This document shows, one piece after another, positions 1 to 11,981 of a DNA stretch of 64,000 bases. The notes beneath the pieces were generated by a model. The model was not told where the DNA came from. It did not search any database and worked only from the letters and a program-made list of their open reading frames with translations. The stretch spans positions 85,364,684-85,428,683 of the forward strand of contig CM042685.1 of assembly GCA_023614405.1 (NCBI GenBank), given 5' to 3'. Position numbers and translations under genes: made by a program. The DNA is from Avena insularis (taxonomy: Eukaryota > Streptophyta > Magnoliopsida > Poales > Poaceae). Each line of letters begins with the position of its first letter. The first letter of the stretch is position 1.

Positions 1-2018
1 TTTTGCAGCATGCATCATATAAATATAATGTGTACAGCAACTAAAATGAGGTTAAAATGGGGCCAAAACTCAATAAAATGATTTATTCTTGTATTCCACA
101 CCTCACCCATGCCATGCTACTTTATTGCCATGCAAATTGTGCATCATTCATCATGGCATGATTGATTGCTTGTTGCATTTTATTCATATGCTTGTGCACT
201 TTATTTATGTTGGCCCTTGTTTGTTTGGTTCTTCTTCGAATAGGCCTGAAAGGGGATATATCAAGATACCCAGGAGCACTACCCAGATCCTTCTCTCGCT
301 TCAACTGAGCTGCCAGGCAAGCACTACCACATGCTTGCATACATATAGTACCTATTGCCTCTATCTTACTCTTGCATCATTGAGTCGCGATTGCATTAAT
401 CTGAATCCCAAGTATTGCATAGCCTTTACTTTTAAACCCCACCGAAGCTTGTTCCTCCATCCTATGAGCCATTACTACAGGAGTTGCTTGAGCCATGCGA
501 GTCGTAGAACAGCATGTGTAGGGTATGTGAGTGTCTGATGGATAACAAGGTACCTAAACAACTTAACCTGAGTAGTAATGGGATAACTAATGACAGTGGC
601 ATCAGTGAGCCATATTCGCTATTTGGTTTTCAGGCTCACTTGTGTCCCGTAGGACCCCGAGTACTTGATTCCTGTTCCTTGAATATTCGCGCTATCCATA
701 TCCGGGAGGCTTATGAACCCCCCTGAGCCAGAGCTTGATTCATTCTTATTTCTTGGGGCCACAAACTAGTTTGAGGTTTTATTTACTATCCTGTACTTAT
801 GCCATGCTTTCGCTTTATTTAAATTGTGCGGTAATGCACCTTTGTCTTGTTAGGAAAGCGGAGTGTTTTCGCGGTGTCGACAAGCCCAGTCACATTTTCG
901 GGTTCCCAGTCGTTCACAGCCATTGGCGCAAACCTTGAGTCCATCTCGAAGTCGGCCAACTTCGTCGCGGGTAGCTTAATAGGGTGGCCCCCTGAAATAT
1001 TTCTGAATCCTGTAATTGCTTTGTCGTGACTGCCTCGTTGGGTTTTGATTTGGTTTTTCTGAGGCATATCGAGTGTGTGTTGCTATTTGTGCACCCTCAG
1101 GTAAAACTTTCTGAAAGCCGTGTCCGCGTTATGGACGACTTGGAGCAGTTCTCGATCATAGACAAGCATAACTAAAGTACCGCTTTTAATCTAAGTACTT
1201 GACTAGTAAATAGTGCAACACTCATGGAATGGATAATAAAACTGCCAACGGATGGGGGTTGTTAAAGCTTCCTCGTCGATGGCGAGGAGGAGGATGGATC
1301 TGTTAATATTACCTTTATAACTGTTGTTGTTAATTCATGGACATCCGTCTATCTCTGGTTAGGCGGATGGTTAGCGAGTATCTATAGAATTGTTAGGGTT
1401 TAGCTTTTGCTGCAATTGCGTCACCCCAGGTTGTGTCCCCTTTAGCGGCATAAAGACTTCTTTGAGTACCCTAGGGTCTCACACGATAAATTATTGGTTC
1501 GAGATGAACAGGTACACTCGCAAGATGGATCTTGGGTGGAAGAGGCAGACGATGTGGGCAACGATCATTGGTGTAGAGATTCGGAACGGGATCCGTGAGA
1601 TCTGTAGGCGGGATGTGTTTATTTATGGGGCATCTTATGCCGATTTGCTTCTTATCCGTACTGGATTTTGTCTTCCTTCACTGATACTGATGTTTGATGT
1701 ATGAGGAGATATCCTAAACTATTATATCTATCCAGGATGTTTGGATCTTGCCGTATGGCATTGCTATATTTCCTTTCTTTTTAGATGGAATGGCTCTGAT
1801 GTACTGTTGTATGGTGGCTTGCATACATACTCATTTGTGTATGTAGTTGATCCCTTCGCCTGCCGATTACGCCGCCCGTTCTTGTCCCGATGTTTAGAAA
1901 TGGTTGGGACGGCCGAAAGGTCTACCTGTGAGTGGCATTTGGGCCCCACCGTACTATTTCAACCATTTCTTCTCATCCAGGCTTGTAACTAGGAGCGTAA
2001 TTCACCGAGGTAGTTACA
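1..2018 (+). repeat. 5' LTR of the Tekay-like element (3'-most 2.0 kb only)
   Basis: Aligns by eye throughout with 9975-11981, with many small indels and substitutions. It ends in the canonical ca, directly before the primer binding site. The first ~2.6 kb of this LTR lies upstream of the window. ORFs inside it are not genes. Confidence 0.93.
18..25 (+). promoter_or_regulatory. Candidate TATA box of the 5' LTR
   Basis: TATAAATA lies in a block (gcatgcatcatataaatata) that is unchanged in all four LTR copies of this family here (also near 9992, 34410 and 42154). Use as a promoter is inferred from motif and conservation only. Confidence 0.45.
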
Positions 2019-2020
2019 AT

Positions 2021-2032
2021 TGGTATCAGAGC
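2021..2032 (+). other. Primer binding site (tRNA-iMet)
   Basis: TGGTATCAGAGC, complementary to the 3' end of initiator methionine tRNA, two bases after the LTR end. This is where minus-strand cDNA synthesis would start. Confidence 0.95.
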
Positions 2033-2894
2033 CATCCCGCCCTTCAGGGTCTCAGCCAAATGGTCGTTGTCAGTCTAGCAAATATTTTTGGTAGTTATGT
2101 ATACTAGGGAAAAACAAAACGCGAGAGTAGGACTGCTTCCACTTTTCTTCTTACCCACCCACCCACCCTTTTCTGGTAAGGAAGTGTAACGTTTTCAATC
2201 CTCTTCTTAAATTCAAACTAGGATTCACGTGTTCTGGGTTTCCGTAGTACCATAGGTTGTGTGTTTGTGTGTGTGTGTGTGTAATTCTTTGTCTATCTGT
2301 TGCATCCAAGTTGTTATCACCATCTGCCTTTGGTTATCAACTGTTGGTACATTCCATACCGACAGGCTTTTGCAAACCGACGCGATCTATCTGATTCGTT
2401 GTATACCGACGTGATCTGTCTTACTCTTTGTTATCTGACGTTATCTTGTTTCTGGTGTTCGTTTCCGTAGTTGCTAATCTTTAGGTTCGTCGTGAGAAGA
2501 AGGTGTTGAGATATGTGTTCTACTTATTCATGTGCGGAGTAATGATTTGAGTGCGGGATGGAGTCGCGACCATACCACTACTCTTATCATTCGCTCTTGT
2601 ATATTGAGTTGGTAGAGTCACTAATCTTGATTCGTTAAGTGATTTTGCGCATCTATTGGTATTTTAATGCCGAAATTTGTGGAAATTTTTTCTTTGATAT
2701 ATTTGTGTACCACACTCCTTTTCAGTCGTGTGCGATATGCTTAATATCTTCTGGGTGCTTTGAACTTCGTTGATATTTTAATATCATCTTAGTAAATTGT
2801 ATCCTCTAATCTTGATTAATTCCATCTTGGTACTATTTTGGATTATTATTATTCTCCATCATAGTACTGACTTGTGTTTTATATCAACCACAGG
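2033..2894 (+). other. Untranslated leader of the Tekay-like element
   Basis: Non-coding stretch between the primer binding site and the gag ATG. It holds a C-rich run (cccacccacccaccc, near 2155-2167) and a GT microsatellite near 2260-2282. Blocks near 2019-2400, 2510-2625 and 2637-2750 recur in the non-autonomous element at 36437-38455, in a different order. Confidence 0.8.
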
Positions 2895-3617
2895 ATGGCA
2901 CCACCACGCCGTTCTGAGGAGGACATACAACCTGAACTGGGGGCAGCGTTGTCAAGCATCGCCAATGCCTTGGCAACAATGCAGCAGAACCAGCAGCGTT
3001 TCGAGGAAAGTGTCAGGAGGAATGAGTTTGTTCCGCTACCTCCACCTCCCAAGCGAGGATACATCAAAATCTTCCTGAAGTTCAACCCACGCCAGTTTGA
3101 TGTTTCTGATCAACCACTTGATGCTGATGATTGGTTGCGTGAGATGTCAAGGCTACTGATGACTGCTGATGTTCCTGAGCAAGAATGGGTAAAGTGTGCT
3201 ACTCACCTTCTGAAGGGAGATGCAGCTCTCTGGTGGGAGAATTACCTGAAGGCAAACTGCACTGGTTTTCAGCCTACTTGGGGACAGTTCCTTTGGAGCT
3301 TTCAAAGAGCGATGTCCGAAATTGTCATGGAGAGGATGAAGGAAGTGTTTCTCAACCTCAAGCAGGGCAATGATAATGTCAACACCTACATCAGGAACTT
3401 CATGAACCTTTCTCGTTATGGTGGCGATGAGATCTCTGATGACAAGAAGAAGCAAAAGAGGTTCAGGCAAGGGCTCAATGCATCGATTAAGTATGCAATC
3501 ACACATGCAAGGCCGGCGTCTTTTCTGGAACTTCAGCATACAGCTCTGCAGGAAGAGGCAAGTAGGCAAGTGTTTGAGGAGTCAAAGAAACACAGCCGTG
3601 ATGCAGCAAGCTCTTGA
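2895..3617 (+). pseudogene. gag: Gag N-terminal part (capsid/retrotrans_gag)
   Basis: Encodes the structural capsid protein that packages element RNA in cytoplasmic particles. I place the start at the ATG reading MAPPRRSEED; an upstream in-frame ATG at 2874 lacks family support. Residues ~60-180 carry the retrotransposon gag domain, with the marker segments DADDWLREM, GDAALWWENY and FRQGLNASI. The frame ends at 3617 before the zinc knuckle, which follows in other frames. Likely a frameshifted gag rather than a separate gene. Confidence 0.88.
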
Positions 3618-4053
3618 CTATGTCGGCTCCTTCTAAGCGTCGTGCGGGTTCCTAACACCCCACCGTCGCTCCGGCTCCACCAAGACCTTCAAGCTACGGC
3701 AAGGCCACCAAACTTCCTCATTTGCTACTCCTGGGGCTACAACCACCACTACCTGGAGGCGCTGGCGGAGTCCACAGCTACGTTGCTCCACGTCCACAGT
3801 GCTTGTTTCACTTGTGGAGACATCGGGCATCATCTGGAACTGTCCGATGAAGAACAAGGCTCTTCCTCCAACACCTCCAAGATCTGCGGCAAGCTCTCCT
3901 TTGGTTCGTGCACCACCACCTCGGGCTCTCAACATCAACACCAAGCCCGGGTCTACTGTTGCTCGTGCCAACTGTGTCAACGCCGCTCAAGCTGAGCATG
4001 CACACAGGAGTTGTGATGGGTATGCTATCCGTTAACTCAGTCCCCTGCGAGTT
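3618..4053 (+). pseudogene. gag: Gag C-terminal part with broken zinc knuckle
   Basis: The nucleocapsid part of gag, now split over frames. CFTCGDIGHH is read in one frame (around 3807-3836) and its continuation WNCPMKNKA in another. A frameshift therefore cuts the CX2CX4HX4C knuckle that binds RNA. Proline- and alanine-rich linker sequence follows up to the protease. Intact knuckles of this type are standard in gypsy gag; this one cannot fold as a single chain. Confidence 0.75.
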
Positions 4054-4290
4054 TTGTTTGATTCTGGTGCATCGCATTCTTTTGTGTCAACCAAGTTTGC
4101 AGATGAGAATGGGTTAGCTATGGATCCTCTCCTTAAGCGGTTAATGGTCCTTTCTCCTGGAGCAACAATGGCAGCTTCTAAAATCAGCCATGGCAATCAA
4201 ATTGAGATTGGTGGCTCTTCGTTCTCGGCTTCCTTAATCATTCTGGGCAATTCTGACATTGATGTCATCTTGGGCATGGATTGGTTGTGA
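4054..4290 (+). pseudogene. Aspartic protease domain
   Basis: Retropepsin-like protease that processes the polyprotein. The active-site motif FDSGASHSFV opens the segment, and the C-terminal hallmark DVILGMDWL closes it just before a stop at 4288-4290. There is no ATG here, as expected for an internal piece of a polyprotein. The following RT segment lies in a different reading phase, so the stop plus a shift separates protease from RT in this copy. Confidence 0.85.
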
Positions 4291-5436
4291 CAAATGCAGC
4301 TGTGATTGATTGTCTTGAACTTTCGGTTTCTGAAAATTCCTGAAGGCCATATAGTCTATTCTCCAAGTCTGACTCCTGCTATCCAGCTTTTCTCTTTGGC
4401 AACTCTGAATGTTGATGCTATGGAAGCTATTCAGAGTGTTCCGGTGGTCTGTGAGTTCCCAGATGTCTTTCCTGAAGAGTTGCCAGGTATGCCTCCGGAT
4501 CGTGAGGTTGAGTTTGTAATTGAGCTTGAACCTGGTACCGCTCCTATCTCCAAGCGGCCTTATAAGATGGGTCCTGCTGAGTTGGCTGAACTCAAACGAC
4601 AGCTTGATGAACAAGAGAAGTTGGGTTTCATTCAACACAGTACTTCTTCTTGGGGTAGCCCAACCCTCTTTGTGAAAAAGCGAGACCAGACTGATAGACT
4701 TTGTGTTGACTATCGGGCTCTCAATGCTAAAACCCTCAAGAATAAATATCCCCTTCCGCGGATTAATGATCTCTTCGATCAACTAGCTGGAGCTGTGGTA
4801 TTCTCTAAGCTCGACTTGAGAAGTGGTTATCACCAAATCAAGATTCACAAGGAAGATGTTCCTAAGACAGCTTTCACCACCCGCTATGGCCTGTATGAGT
4901 ACACGGTCATGTCTTTCGGTCTCACCAACGCACCTGCCACCTTCTCGAGGCTCATGAACTCGGTTTTCATGGAGTATCTTGACAAGTTCGTTGTGGTCTA
5001 TCTGGACGACATCCTAGTCTACTCTAAGTCACAGGAAGAACATGAAGAACACCTTCGATGTGTCCTAAACAAGCTTCGTGAGAACCGCTTGTATGCAAAG
5101 TTCTCCAAGTGTGAGTTTTGGCTGCCTCAAGTAACCTATCTTGGTCACGTCATCTCTGCCAAGGGCATTGCAGTCAATCCGGAAACTGTGAAGACAATTG
5201 TTGAATGGCTTCCTCCTGTTAATGTCAAAGAAGTGCGGAGTTTCCTTGGTTTGGCTAGTTATTGCCGTCGCTTCGTTCAGAACTTTTCGAAGATAGCGAA
5301 GCCTCTTACCGATCTCCTCAAGAAAGGCAAGAAATACTTTTGGACTCCTGCATGTCAAGCAAGCTTTGAGACACTCAAAGAGAAGCTCACTTCCACACCA
5401 GTCTTGGTTCCTCCGGATACATCCAAGCCGTTCTAG
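4291..5436 (+). pseudogene. pol: Reverse transcriptase domain
   Basis: RNA-directed DNA polymerase of the gypsy type. Visible motifs in order are [67 protein letters not shown] and the catalytic YLDD at 4999-5010. The thumb and connection region follows ([16 protein letters not shown]). All core RT motifs are present over ~370 codons without a break. An in-frame TAG at 5434-5436 interrupts the chain just before RNase H, whose frame is the same, so a single nonsense mutation separates them. Confidence 0.93.
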
Positions 5437-6132
5437 ATCTTCTATGACGCATCTTTGCAAGGATTGGGTGCAGTCCTTATGCAAGAAAAACAAGTTGTTG
5501 CTTATGCCTCTCGACAGTTGAAGACGCATGAGATCAACTATCCTACACATGACCTCGAGCTCGCAGCGGTTGTCTTTGCTTTGAAAGTATGGAGGCACTA
5601 CTTGCTTGGTAACCGTTGTGAGATCTTTTCTGATCACAAGAGTTTGAAGTATATCTTCACTCAGCCTGATCTCAACCTTCGGCAGAGGAGATGGATTGAA
5701 GCAATCAATGACTTCGATTTGACCATCAACTACACTCCGGGCAAAGCTAATGTCATGGCCGATGCTCTCAGCCGCAAAGCTTATGTCAACAACCTCATGA
5801 TGGAAGAACAACAGCCTCTCTTGTGCGAGGAATTCCGTCAGCTCAACCTTAAAATTGTGGAACAAGGGTATCTCCTGAACCTTCTGGCAACCCCTCTCTT
5901 GGAAGAAAAGGTTCGCTCTTCTCAGCTTGGTGATCCGTACACAAGAAAGATCATCTCTAGGCTTCAGCTTCCGAACTATGAGTCCTTCCACGTCGATGAT
6001 CAAGGCACGCTTTTCTTTGAACACCGGATGTTTGTTCCGAACTACCCGGGTTTGAGAGATCAAGTTCTCAAGGAGGCGCATGATTCTGTTCTTTCTATCC
6101 ACCGGCAAAGACAAAGATGTACATGGACTTGA
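5437..6132 (+). pseudogene. pol: RNase H domain and start of integrase
   Basis: Continues RT in the same frame after the TAG. It begins [16 protein letters not shown] (first catalytic Asp), then [16 protein letters not shown] and [11 protein letters not shown], and ends near [10 protein letters not shown], the usual end of gypsy RNase H. About 110 codons of linker lead into the integrase zinc-binding region. The frame fails at the first His of the H2C2 finger (SIH, near 6095-6105), apparently by a one-base loss, and is resumed by the integrase frame at 6117. Confidence 0.9.
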
Positions 6133-7328
6133 AAACACAATATTGGTGGCCTGGTTTGAAAAGGTATTGTGCCAAGTATGTCTCGGAGTGTGATGTCTGC
6201 CGCAGAGTGAAAGCGGTCCATCAGAAACCTTCCGGTCTTCTACAGCCATTGAAACCCTCGGAATGGAAATGGGAGAAAGTAGAGATGGACTTCATCACTG
6301 GTTTTCCTAGGTCGCAGAAGGGCAACAATGCAATCTTTGTTGTCATTGACAGGCTTTCTAAAGTGGCTCACTTCTTCCCCGTCAAGGAAACAATTTCTGC
6401 AATTCAGTTCGAGCTCTATATCAATGTAATTGTCTCTCGTATGGGGTTCCTCTTGAGATCAGTTCGCACTGGAAGCATCTTCACTTCCAAGTTCTGGGAA
6501 AGTTTCCAAAATGCTTTGGGAACAAAGTTGAACTTCAGCACAGCTTACCACCCTCAGTCGCAAGGACAAGTTGAAAGGATCAATCAGATTCTGGAGGATA
6601 TGCTCCGTGCTTGCGTCATCTTGTTCGGCATGAAGTGGGAAGAATGCCTTCCTTATGCTGAATTCTCTTACAACAATAGCTTCCAGAAAAGTCTAAAAAT
6701 GGCACCATTTGAGGCTCTCTATGGTCGCAAATGCAGAACTCCGAGTGGTTGGTCGGGTGCAGGTGAAAGGATCTTGTTTGGCCCTGACATTGTGACTCAA
6801 GCGGAGGAGAAGGTTCACATCATTCTTGAAAATCTAAGGATTGCTCAAAGTCGCCAGAAGGACAATTATGACAGGAAGCACACGGACATGGAGTATGTCC
6901 CTGGTGATCTCGTTTACCTTCGTGTCACTCCCATGAGAGGCACACACCGCTTTGGTATCAAAGGAAAGCTGGCTCCTAGATACATCGGTCCCTTCAAAAT
7001 TCGTGGAAGAAGAGGAGAAGTTGCTTATGCTCTTGAGCTCCCGGAAAAACTCAAGGTCTATGATGTTTTCCACATCTCTCAGCTCAAGAAGTGCTTCAAG
7101 GATCCCGGCAGGACCGTGGATCATGAGCTTATCAATCTCCAAGAAGACCTGTCTTATCAGGAACACCCCACAAAAATCCTTGAAGTCGCAGAAAGGAGGA
7201 CTCGCAACAAGTCCATCAAGTTCTGCAAGGTGCAGTGGTCGCACCATTCCGTTGATGAAGCCACTTGGGAACGTGAAGATGGGCTCCGTGCCAAGTATCC
7301 TACCCTCTTTGTGTCTTCTTCTTCCTAG
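6117..7328 (+). pseudogene. pol: Integrase with C-terminal chromodomain
   Basis: Integrase inserts the cDNA into the genome, and the chromodomain probably guides it to heterochromatin. Visible are the Cys pair of the H2C2 finger (CDVCRR), the first catalytic Asp (MDFITGFPRS) and the catalytic Glu (GQVERINQILEDM). The second Asp region (near 6455-6475) is damaged: the usual S-D-R-G is replaced by SVRTGS through indels that cancel in frame. The tail holds the GPFKI/DVFHISQLKK module and a chromodomain ending FCKVQWSHHSVDEATWERE. The stop is at 7326-7328. The upstream start is an artefact of the preceding frameshift. Confidence 0.92.
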
Positions 7329-7350
7329 AATCTCGGGGCAAGATTCCTGT

Positions 7351-7365
7351 TTAGTGGGGGAGAGT
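7351..7365 (+). other. Polypurine tract of the Tekay-like element
   Basis: Purine-rich ttagtgggggagagt lies directly before the TG that opens the 3' LTR. The same sequence precedes the 3' LTR of the related element at 39501. It is the plus-strand primer site for cDNA synthesis. Confidence 0.9.
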
Positions 7366-7366
7366 T

Positions 7367-7401
7367 GTAGCATCCCAATTGTCTAACAATTGTAATGCTA
7401 C
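7367..7401 (+). other. Inverted repeat at the LTR start
   Basis: GTAGCAT (7367-7373) pairs with ATGCTAC (7395-7401), and CAATTGT (7376-7382) pairs with ACAATTG (7386-7392), giving a two-part stem with a tiny loop. The same structure recurs at 31799-31833 and 39502-39536 with one changed base. Function unknown. Confidence 0.75.
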
Positions 7402-9991
7402 TTGGATTAGTAATATAATGGCTACTTCAAACATATAATTGTTGCATCATCATTATATCATGCTCATGTCATCATGCCACCTTGCATTTGAGCATCATAT
7501 AAAACCCTTTTCCATTTGGTTCTTATCTCATATGCATTATTAATTGTATTTGCCTCTTGATATTGTATTTGGTTGTTGATATATTGTTTAAATGCCCAAG
7601 ATGAGTTGGGGGCATATCTTTTATTAACTCCACCACTTTTCTTTCAAGACCTTATAATTCCACCATCCAACTAAATATGAGCTTGGCACCTATTGGTTTT
7701 ACCTCTAGCTCATGTGGGTTGGGATGGATCCAATTCTTTTCCACATGCTCTCGTCTTGGCATCATGTTGTTTTCACATTATTTATATATGAGAGCCACAT
7801 GGCCACCTTTGCATGCCTTGTGAGTGGACCCTTTTCCTAGCTTCCATATGGATTATTATGGATTTATGCTCATGTGGGGGTATTTCTGGGACTAGTAAGC
7901 ATCTAGTGGCATACACACACTAGCAAGTCCAAATTATAATCCAATGTGGTCATCTCCATCTATTCCACTTGGGGCTTTCTTTTAAATTCTTGGTTTGGCT
8001 TTATTCCACTTGTGGGAATGCATAAGATTAAGGCCATGTGATACAATTGTTTTCACAAAATAAACATGGTATTAAATACTTTGCATGGGCCATGCAAGTA
8101 CCCCCTTTTTCTTGTCCTTTGGATTTTATTTGAATTTTGAGTGAATCTAAACCACACACCTCTCTCTCTCTCTCTCTTTTCCCCTCACCTTCCTCTCTCA
8201 ACCTTTCCACCTTTTTGTCTTTCCTTGTCTTGGGTCTTTTTATTCATCTCCTTGGTTATGCTTTGCATGATCAAGTGTGATCATCACCATACCCCCCTCT
8301 TATTCCATATCTAACCCTAACCCTCACATCCCCCTCTCACCTAAACCCTAAGTCTACCTCCCTCTCTCTCGGCCTCTCTCTCTCTCACCTAGCTCGGCCC
8401 CACCTGGCCACCCTCTCTCCCTGGCCCCACCTAGCTACCCCCTCCACCACACAAAACCCTCACCCGAGCCATGCCACCTCTCTCCAACCCTAGTAACAAC
8501 CTAGCCGAGCCTCCCCTCTCCTTTTTTTCTCCTCTCTCTCTACCTGGTGTGCCCCACCCAGGCACGGCCTGCTACCCCACTGGAAGCCCCAGTGCCCACA
8601 TACAATCGCCACCCTAGCACGTGAGGAGGGAAGAAAGGTGGCACCGAGGCCACCTTTTCCATCTACTGCTCCCCACGGCATCTCCCGCTCCCCCTATGCC
8701 TTATCACCGCTCCACGACTTCCCTCTACCTCCCCCCGATCCACCCTAGGTCCCTGTCGCTCCTGCCCTCTCCTCCACTGCCTCTGTCTACCCACCATCGC
8801 CAGAACCGGCCTCCACCGCCTTCATCTACCGAGGGTGTGGCGTTCCGCTCTGGTGCCGCCAGGGCGTGAAGGCGCCTGGTGTGCTGGAAGACCAAGGGCC
8901 CTCCACCGCATCACCACATGCTGTGTCGCAGAGGAGGAGCACCGGAGCCGAAGGACACCGACGCGTCCCACCGGAACCCTAGCTACGCCGGCCTCTGCCT
9001 CGACGACGATCACCAGCACCTCTGCCCTATCCAACTCCACCAACATCTCCTAGGTGAGCCCCCAAACCCCCTGGACATGCTCTGCCTCACTGTCGCCGGC
9101 CGGATCCGTAGTTCGTTTCGCCGAGCGCCCTCGGTGCACCGGCAGCCAGCGTCTGCTCGCTTCCACGTCGCGCAGAAACCCTAGCTAGGCCGCGCCTGAC
9201 CCCCTAACACCGACCGCTCCCTAGCCCAACGGTAGCCGCTTCACATGAGCCCCAGGTCCAGAGATCGATCCCCGCCCGCGCCGTGCATCGACCTGTCGCT
9301 CAACGCAGAGAAGAAGAGGAACAGTACGGCTGTGGTCGTTTTGCAGTTTAGCCCTTCCTTTTGTTTTCGCTTAACCCGCGGTACCTCGTGGCCCACCAGT
9401 CAGCCGCCGTGGTCTTCTCCCAGGAAACCCCCTGGCTTTTTGTAAACCTTGACCCGTGCTCCAGCCCGGCCCCACCCGTCAGTTCCTGCCCCTCTACACA
9501 TCACGTGGACATGAGTACTCAGCCCTTTGTCACTCTCTGAGGCTGGACTAGCTCGCGGTGACAGAAACTTTTCTGTGCGCCTGTGTCGCCCAGTCAGCAT
9601 GGCCCCACTGGTCAGTGTCTGGGGCTAACTTCACTTGAGTATAAAAAGTATTTTTCTGATATCTGTTTTAATTCAAATCTATTTCAAATTATTTCAAATT
9701 CAAATTTAAATCTGTTTTTAAATATCTTTTAAAATATAAATCCAAATAATACAAATAATATGTGTTTTCAAATCAGAAAAATGTGAGGATTTCAAATATG
9801 CCATTCAAAATATATTTTGGACACTTTATTTTCCAAGTTAATTAAAATTACAACAAAATGCCCTTTTACCTTAATTAATTAATAACTTTTGTTTTACAAC
9901 TCCAAATTCAACAAATAATATGTCTAAAATGATTAGCTCGACGAGTCCTTTCTGTTTATGCATTCCTTTATCTGTTTTGCAGCATGCATCA

Positions 9992-9999
9992 TATAAATA
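9992..9999 (+). promoter_or_regulatory. Candidate TATA box in the 3' LTR
   Basis: TATAAATA in the block conserved across all LTR copies of this family. Same reasoning as for position 18. Confidence 0.45.
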
Positions 10000-11981
10000 T
10001 AATGTGTACAGCAACTAAAATGAGGTTAAAATGGGGCCAAAACTCAATAAAATGATTTATTCTTGTATTCCACACCTCACCCATGCCATGCTACTTTATT
10101 GCCATGCAAATTGTGCATCATTCATCATGGCATGATTGATTGCTTGTTGCATTTTATTCATATGCTTGTGCACTTTATTTATGTTGGCCCTTGTTTGTTT
10201 GGTTCTTCTTCGAATAAATGACCGAAGGGGGATATATCAAGATACCCAGGAGCACTACCCAGATCCTTCTCTCGCTTCAACTGAGCTGCTAGGCAAGCAC
10301 TACCACATGCTTGCATACATATAGTACCTATTGCCTCTATCTTACTCTTGCATCATTGAGTCGCGATTGCATTATTCTGAATCCGAAGTATTGCATAGCC
10401 TTTAATTTTAAACCCAACCGAAGCTTGTTCCTCCATCCTATGAGCCATTACTACAGGAGTTGCTTGAGCCATGCGAGTCGTAGAACAGCATGTGTAGGGT
10501 ATGTGAGTGTCTGATGGATAACAAGGTACCTAAACAACTTAATCTGAGTAGTAATGGGATAACTAATGACAGTGGCATCGGTGAGCCATATTCGCTATTT
10601 GGTTTTCAGGCTCACTTGTGTCCGTGGGACCCGAGTACTTGATTCCTGTTCCTTGAATATTCGCTATCCACATCCGGGAGGCTTATGAACCCCAGCGAGC
10701 TTGATTCATTCTTATTTCTTGGGGCCACAAACTAGTTTGAGGTTTTATATACTATCCTGTACTTATGCCATGCTTTCTTTGCTTTATTTAAATTGTGCGA
10801 GATACCTTTGTCTTTGTTAGGAAAGCGAGTGTTTTTGTGTCGACAAGCCCAGTCACATTTTCGGGTTCCCATCGTTCACAGCCATTACAAACCTTGATCC
10901 GTCTCAAGTCGGCCAACTTGTCATGGTAGCAATGGGTGGCCCCTGAAATATTTGTGAATCCTGTAATTGCTTTGTCGTGACTGCCTCGTTGGGTTTTGAT
11001 TTGGTTTTTCCGAGGCATATCGAGTGTGTGTTGCTATTTGTGCACCCCTGCAGGGTAAAACTTTCTGAAAGCCGTGTCCGCGGTTATGGATGACTTGGAG
11101 CACAGTTTCTCGATCATAGACAAGCATAACTAATGTATCGCTTTTAATCTGACTAAGTACTTGACTAGTAAATAGTGCAACACTCATGGAATGGATAATA
11201 AAACTGCCAACGGATGGGGGGTTGTTCGTCTGCTTCCTCGTCGGTAAGCGAGGAGGAGGATGGATCTGTTAATATTACCTTTATAACTATTGTTGTTAAT
11301 TCACGGACATCCGTCTATCTCTGGTTAGGCGGATGGTTAGCGAGTATCTATAGAATTGTTAGCGTTTAGCTTTTGCTGCAATTGCGTCACCCCAGGTTGT
11401 GTCCCCTTTAGCGGCATAAAGACTTGCTGAGTACCCCTAGGGTCTCACACGATAAATTATTGGTTCAGATGAACAGGTACACTCGCAAGATGGATACTGG
11501 GTGGAAGGCAGACGATGTGGGCAACGATCATTCGTGTAGAGATTCCGAGGGATCCGTGAGATCTGTGGGCGGGATGTGTTTTTTTATGGGGCATCTTATG
11601 CCGATTTGCTTCTTATCCGTACTCGGATTTTGTCTTCCGCTTCCGCCTGATACTTTGATGTTTGATGTATGAGGAGATATCCTAAACTATTATATCTATC
11701 TAGGATGTTTGGATCTTGCCGTATGGCATTGCTATATTTCCTTTCTTTTTAGATGGAATGGCTCTGATGTACTGTTGTATGGTGGCTTGCATACATACTC
11801 ATTTGTGTATGTAGTTGATCCCTTCGCCGATTCGCCGCCCGTTCTTGTCCCGATGTTTAGAAATGGTTGGGACGGCCGAAAGGTCTACCTGTGAGTGGCA
11901 TTTGGGCCCCACCGTACTATTTCAACCAATTCTGCTCATCCAGGCTTGTAACTAGGAGCGTAATTCACCGAGGTAGTTACA

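Larger units (their letters stand above)
1..11981 (+). mobile_element. Ty3-gypsy chromovirus, Tekay/Del-like, 5'-truncated by window edge
   Basis: LTR retrotransposon read on the plus strand. The partial 5' LTR (1-2018) repeats 9975-11981 of the complete 3' LTR (7366-11981). Between them lie a tRNA-iMet primer binding site, gag, protease, reverse transcriptase, RNase H, integrase and a C-terminal chromodomain, then a polypurine tract. The order PR-RT-RH-IN is that of Ty3-gypsy. The chromodomain with 4.6-kb LTRs points to the Tekay/Del clade. The 5 bases after the 3' LTR (tcgct) are the expected target duplication, but the partner copy lies outside the window. Gag-pol is broken by several frameshifts and one in-frame stop, so this copy is dead as a protein source. 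Confidence 0.93.
7366..11981 (+). repeat. 3' LTR of the Tekay-like element (complete, 4616 bp)
   Basis: Begins TGTAGCATCCCAATTG and ends GTAGTTACA. It has three compositional zones: an AT-rich first kilobase, a CT- and GC-rich zone (about 8150-9600), then an AT-rich zone followed by the part shared with 1-2018. Homologous full-length copies flank the element at 31798-44053. ORFs within the GC-rich zone (about 8620-9600) are simple-composition artefacts. Confidence 0.94.

Noticed and set aside
5065..6249. 394-codon ORF on the minus strand
   Set aside because: It is antisense to reverse transcriptase and RNase H of the Tekay-like element and shows no domain of its own.
8621..9600. Cluster of GC-rich ORFs on both strands that might be an exon of a host gene
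   Set aside because: They lie within the 3' LTR in a zone of biased composition; the frames are not shared with the related LTRs at 33100-34060 and 40740-41490.
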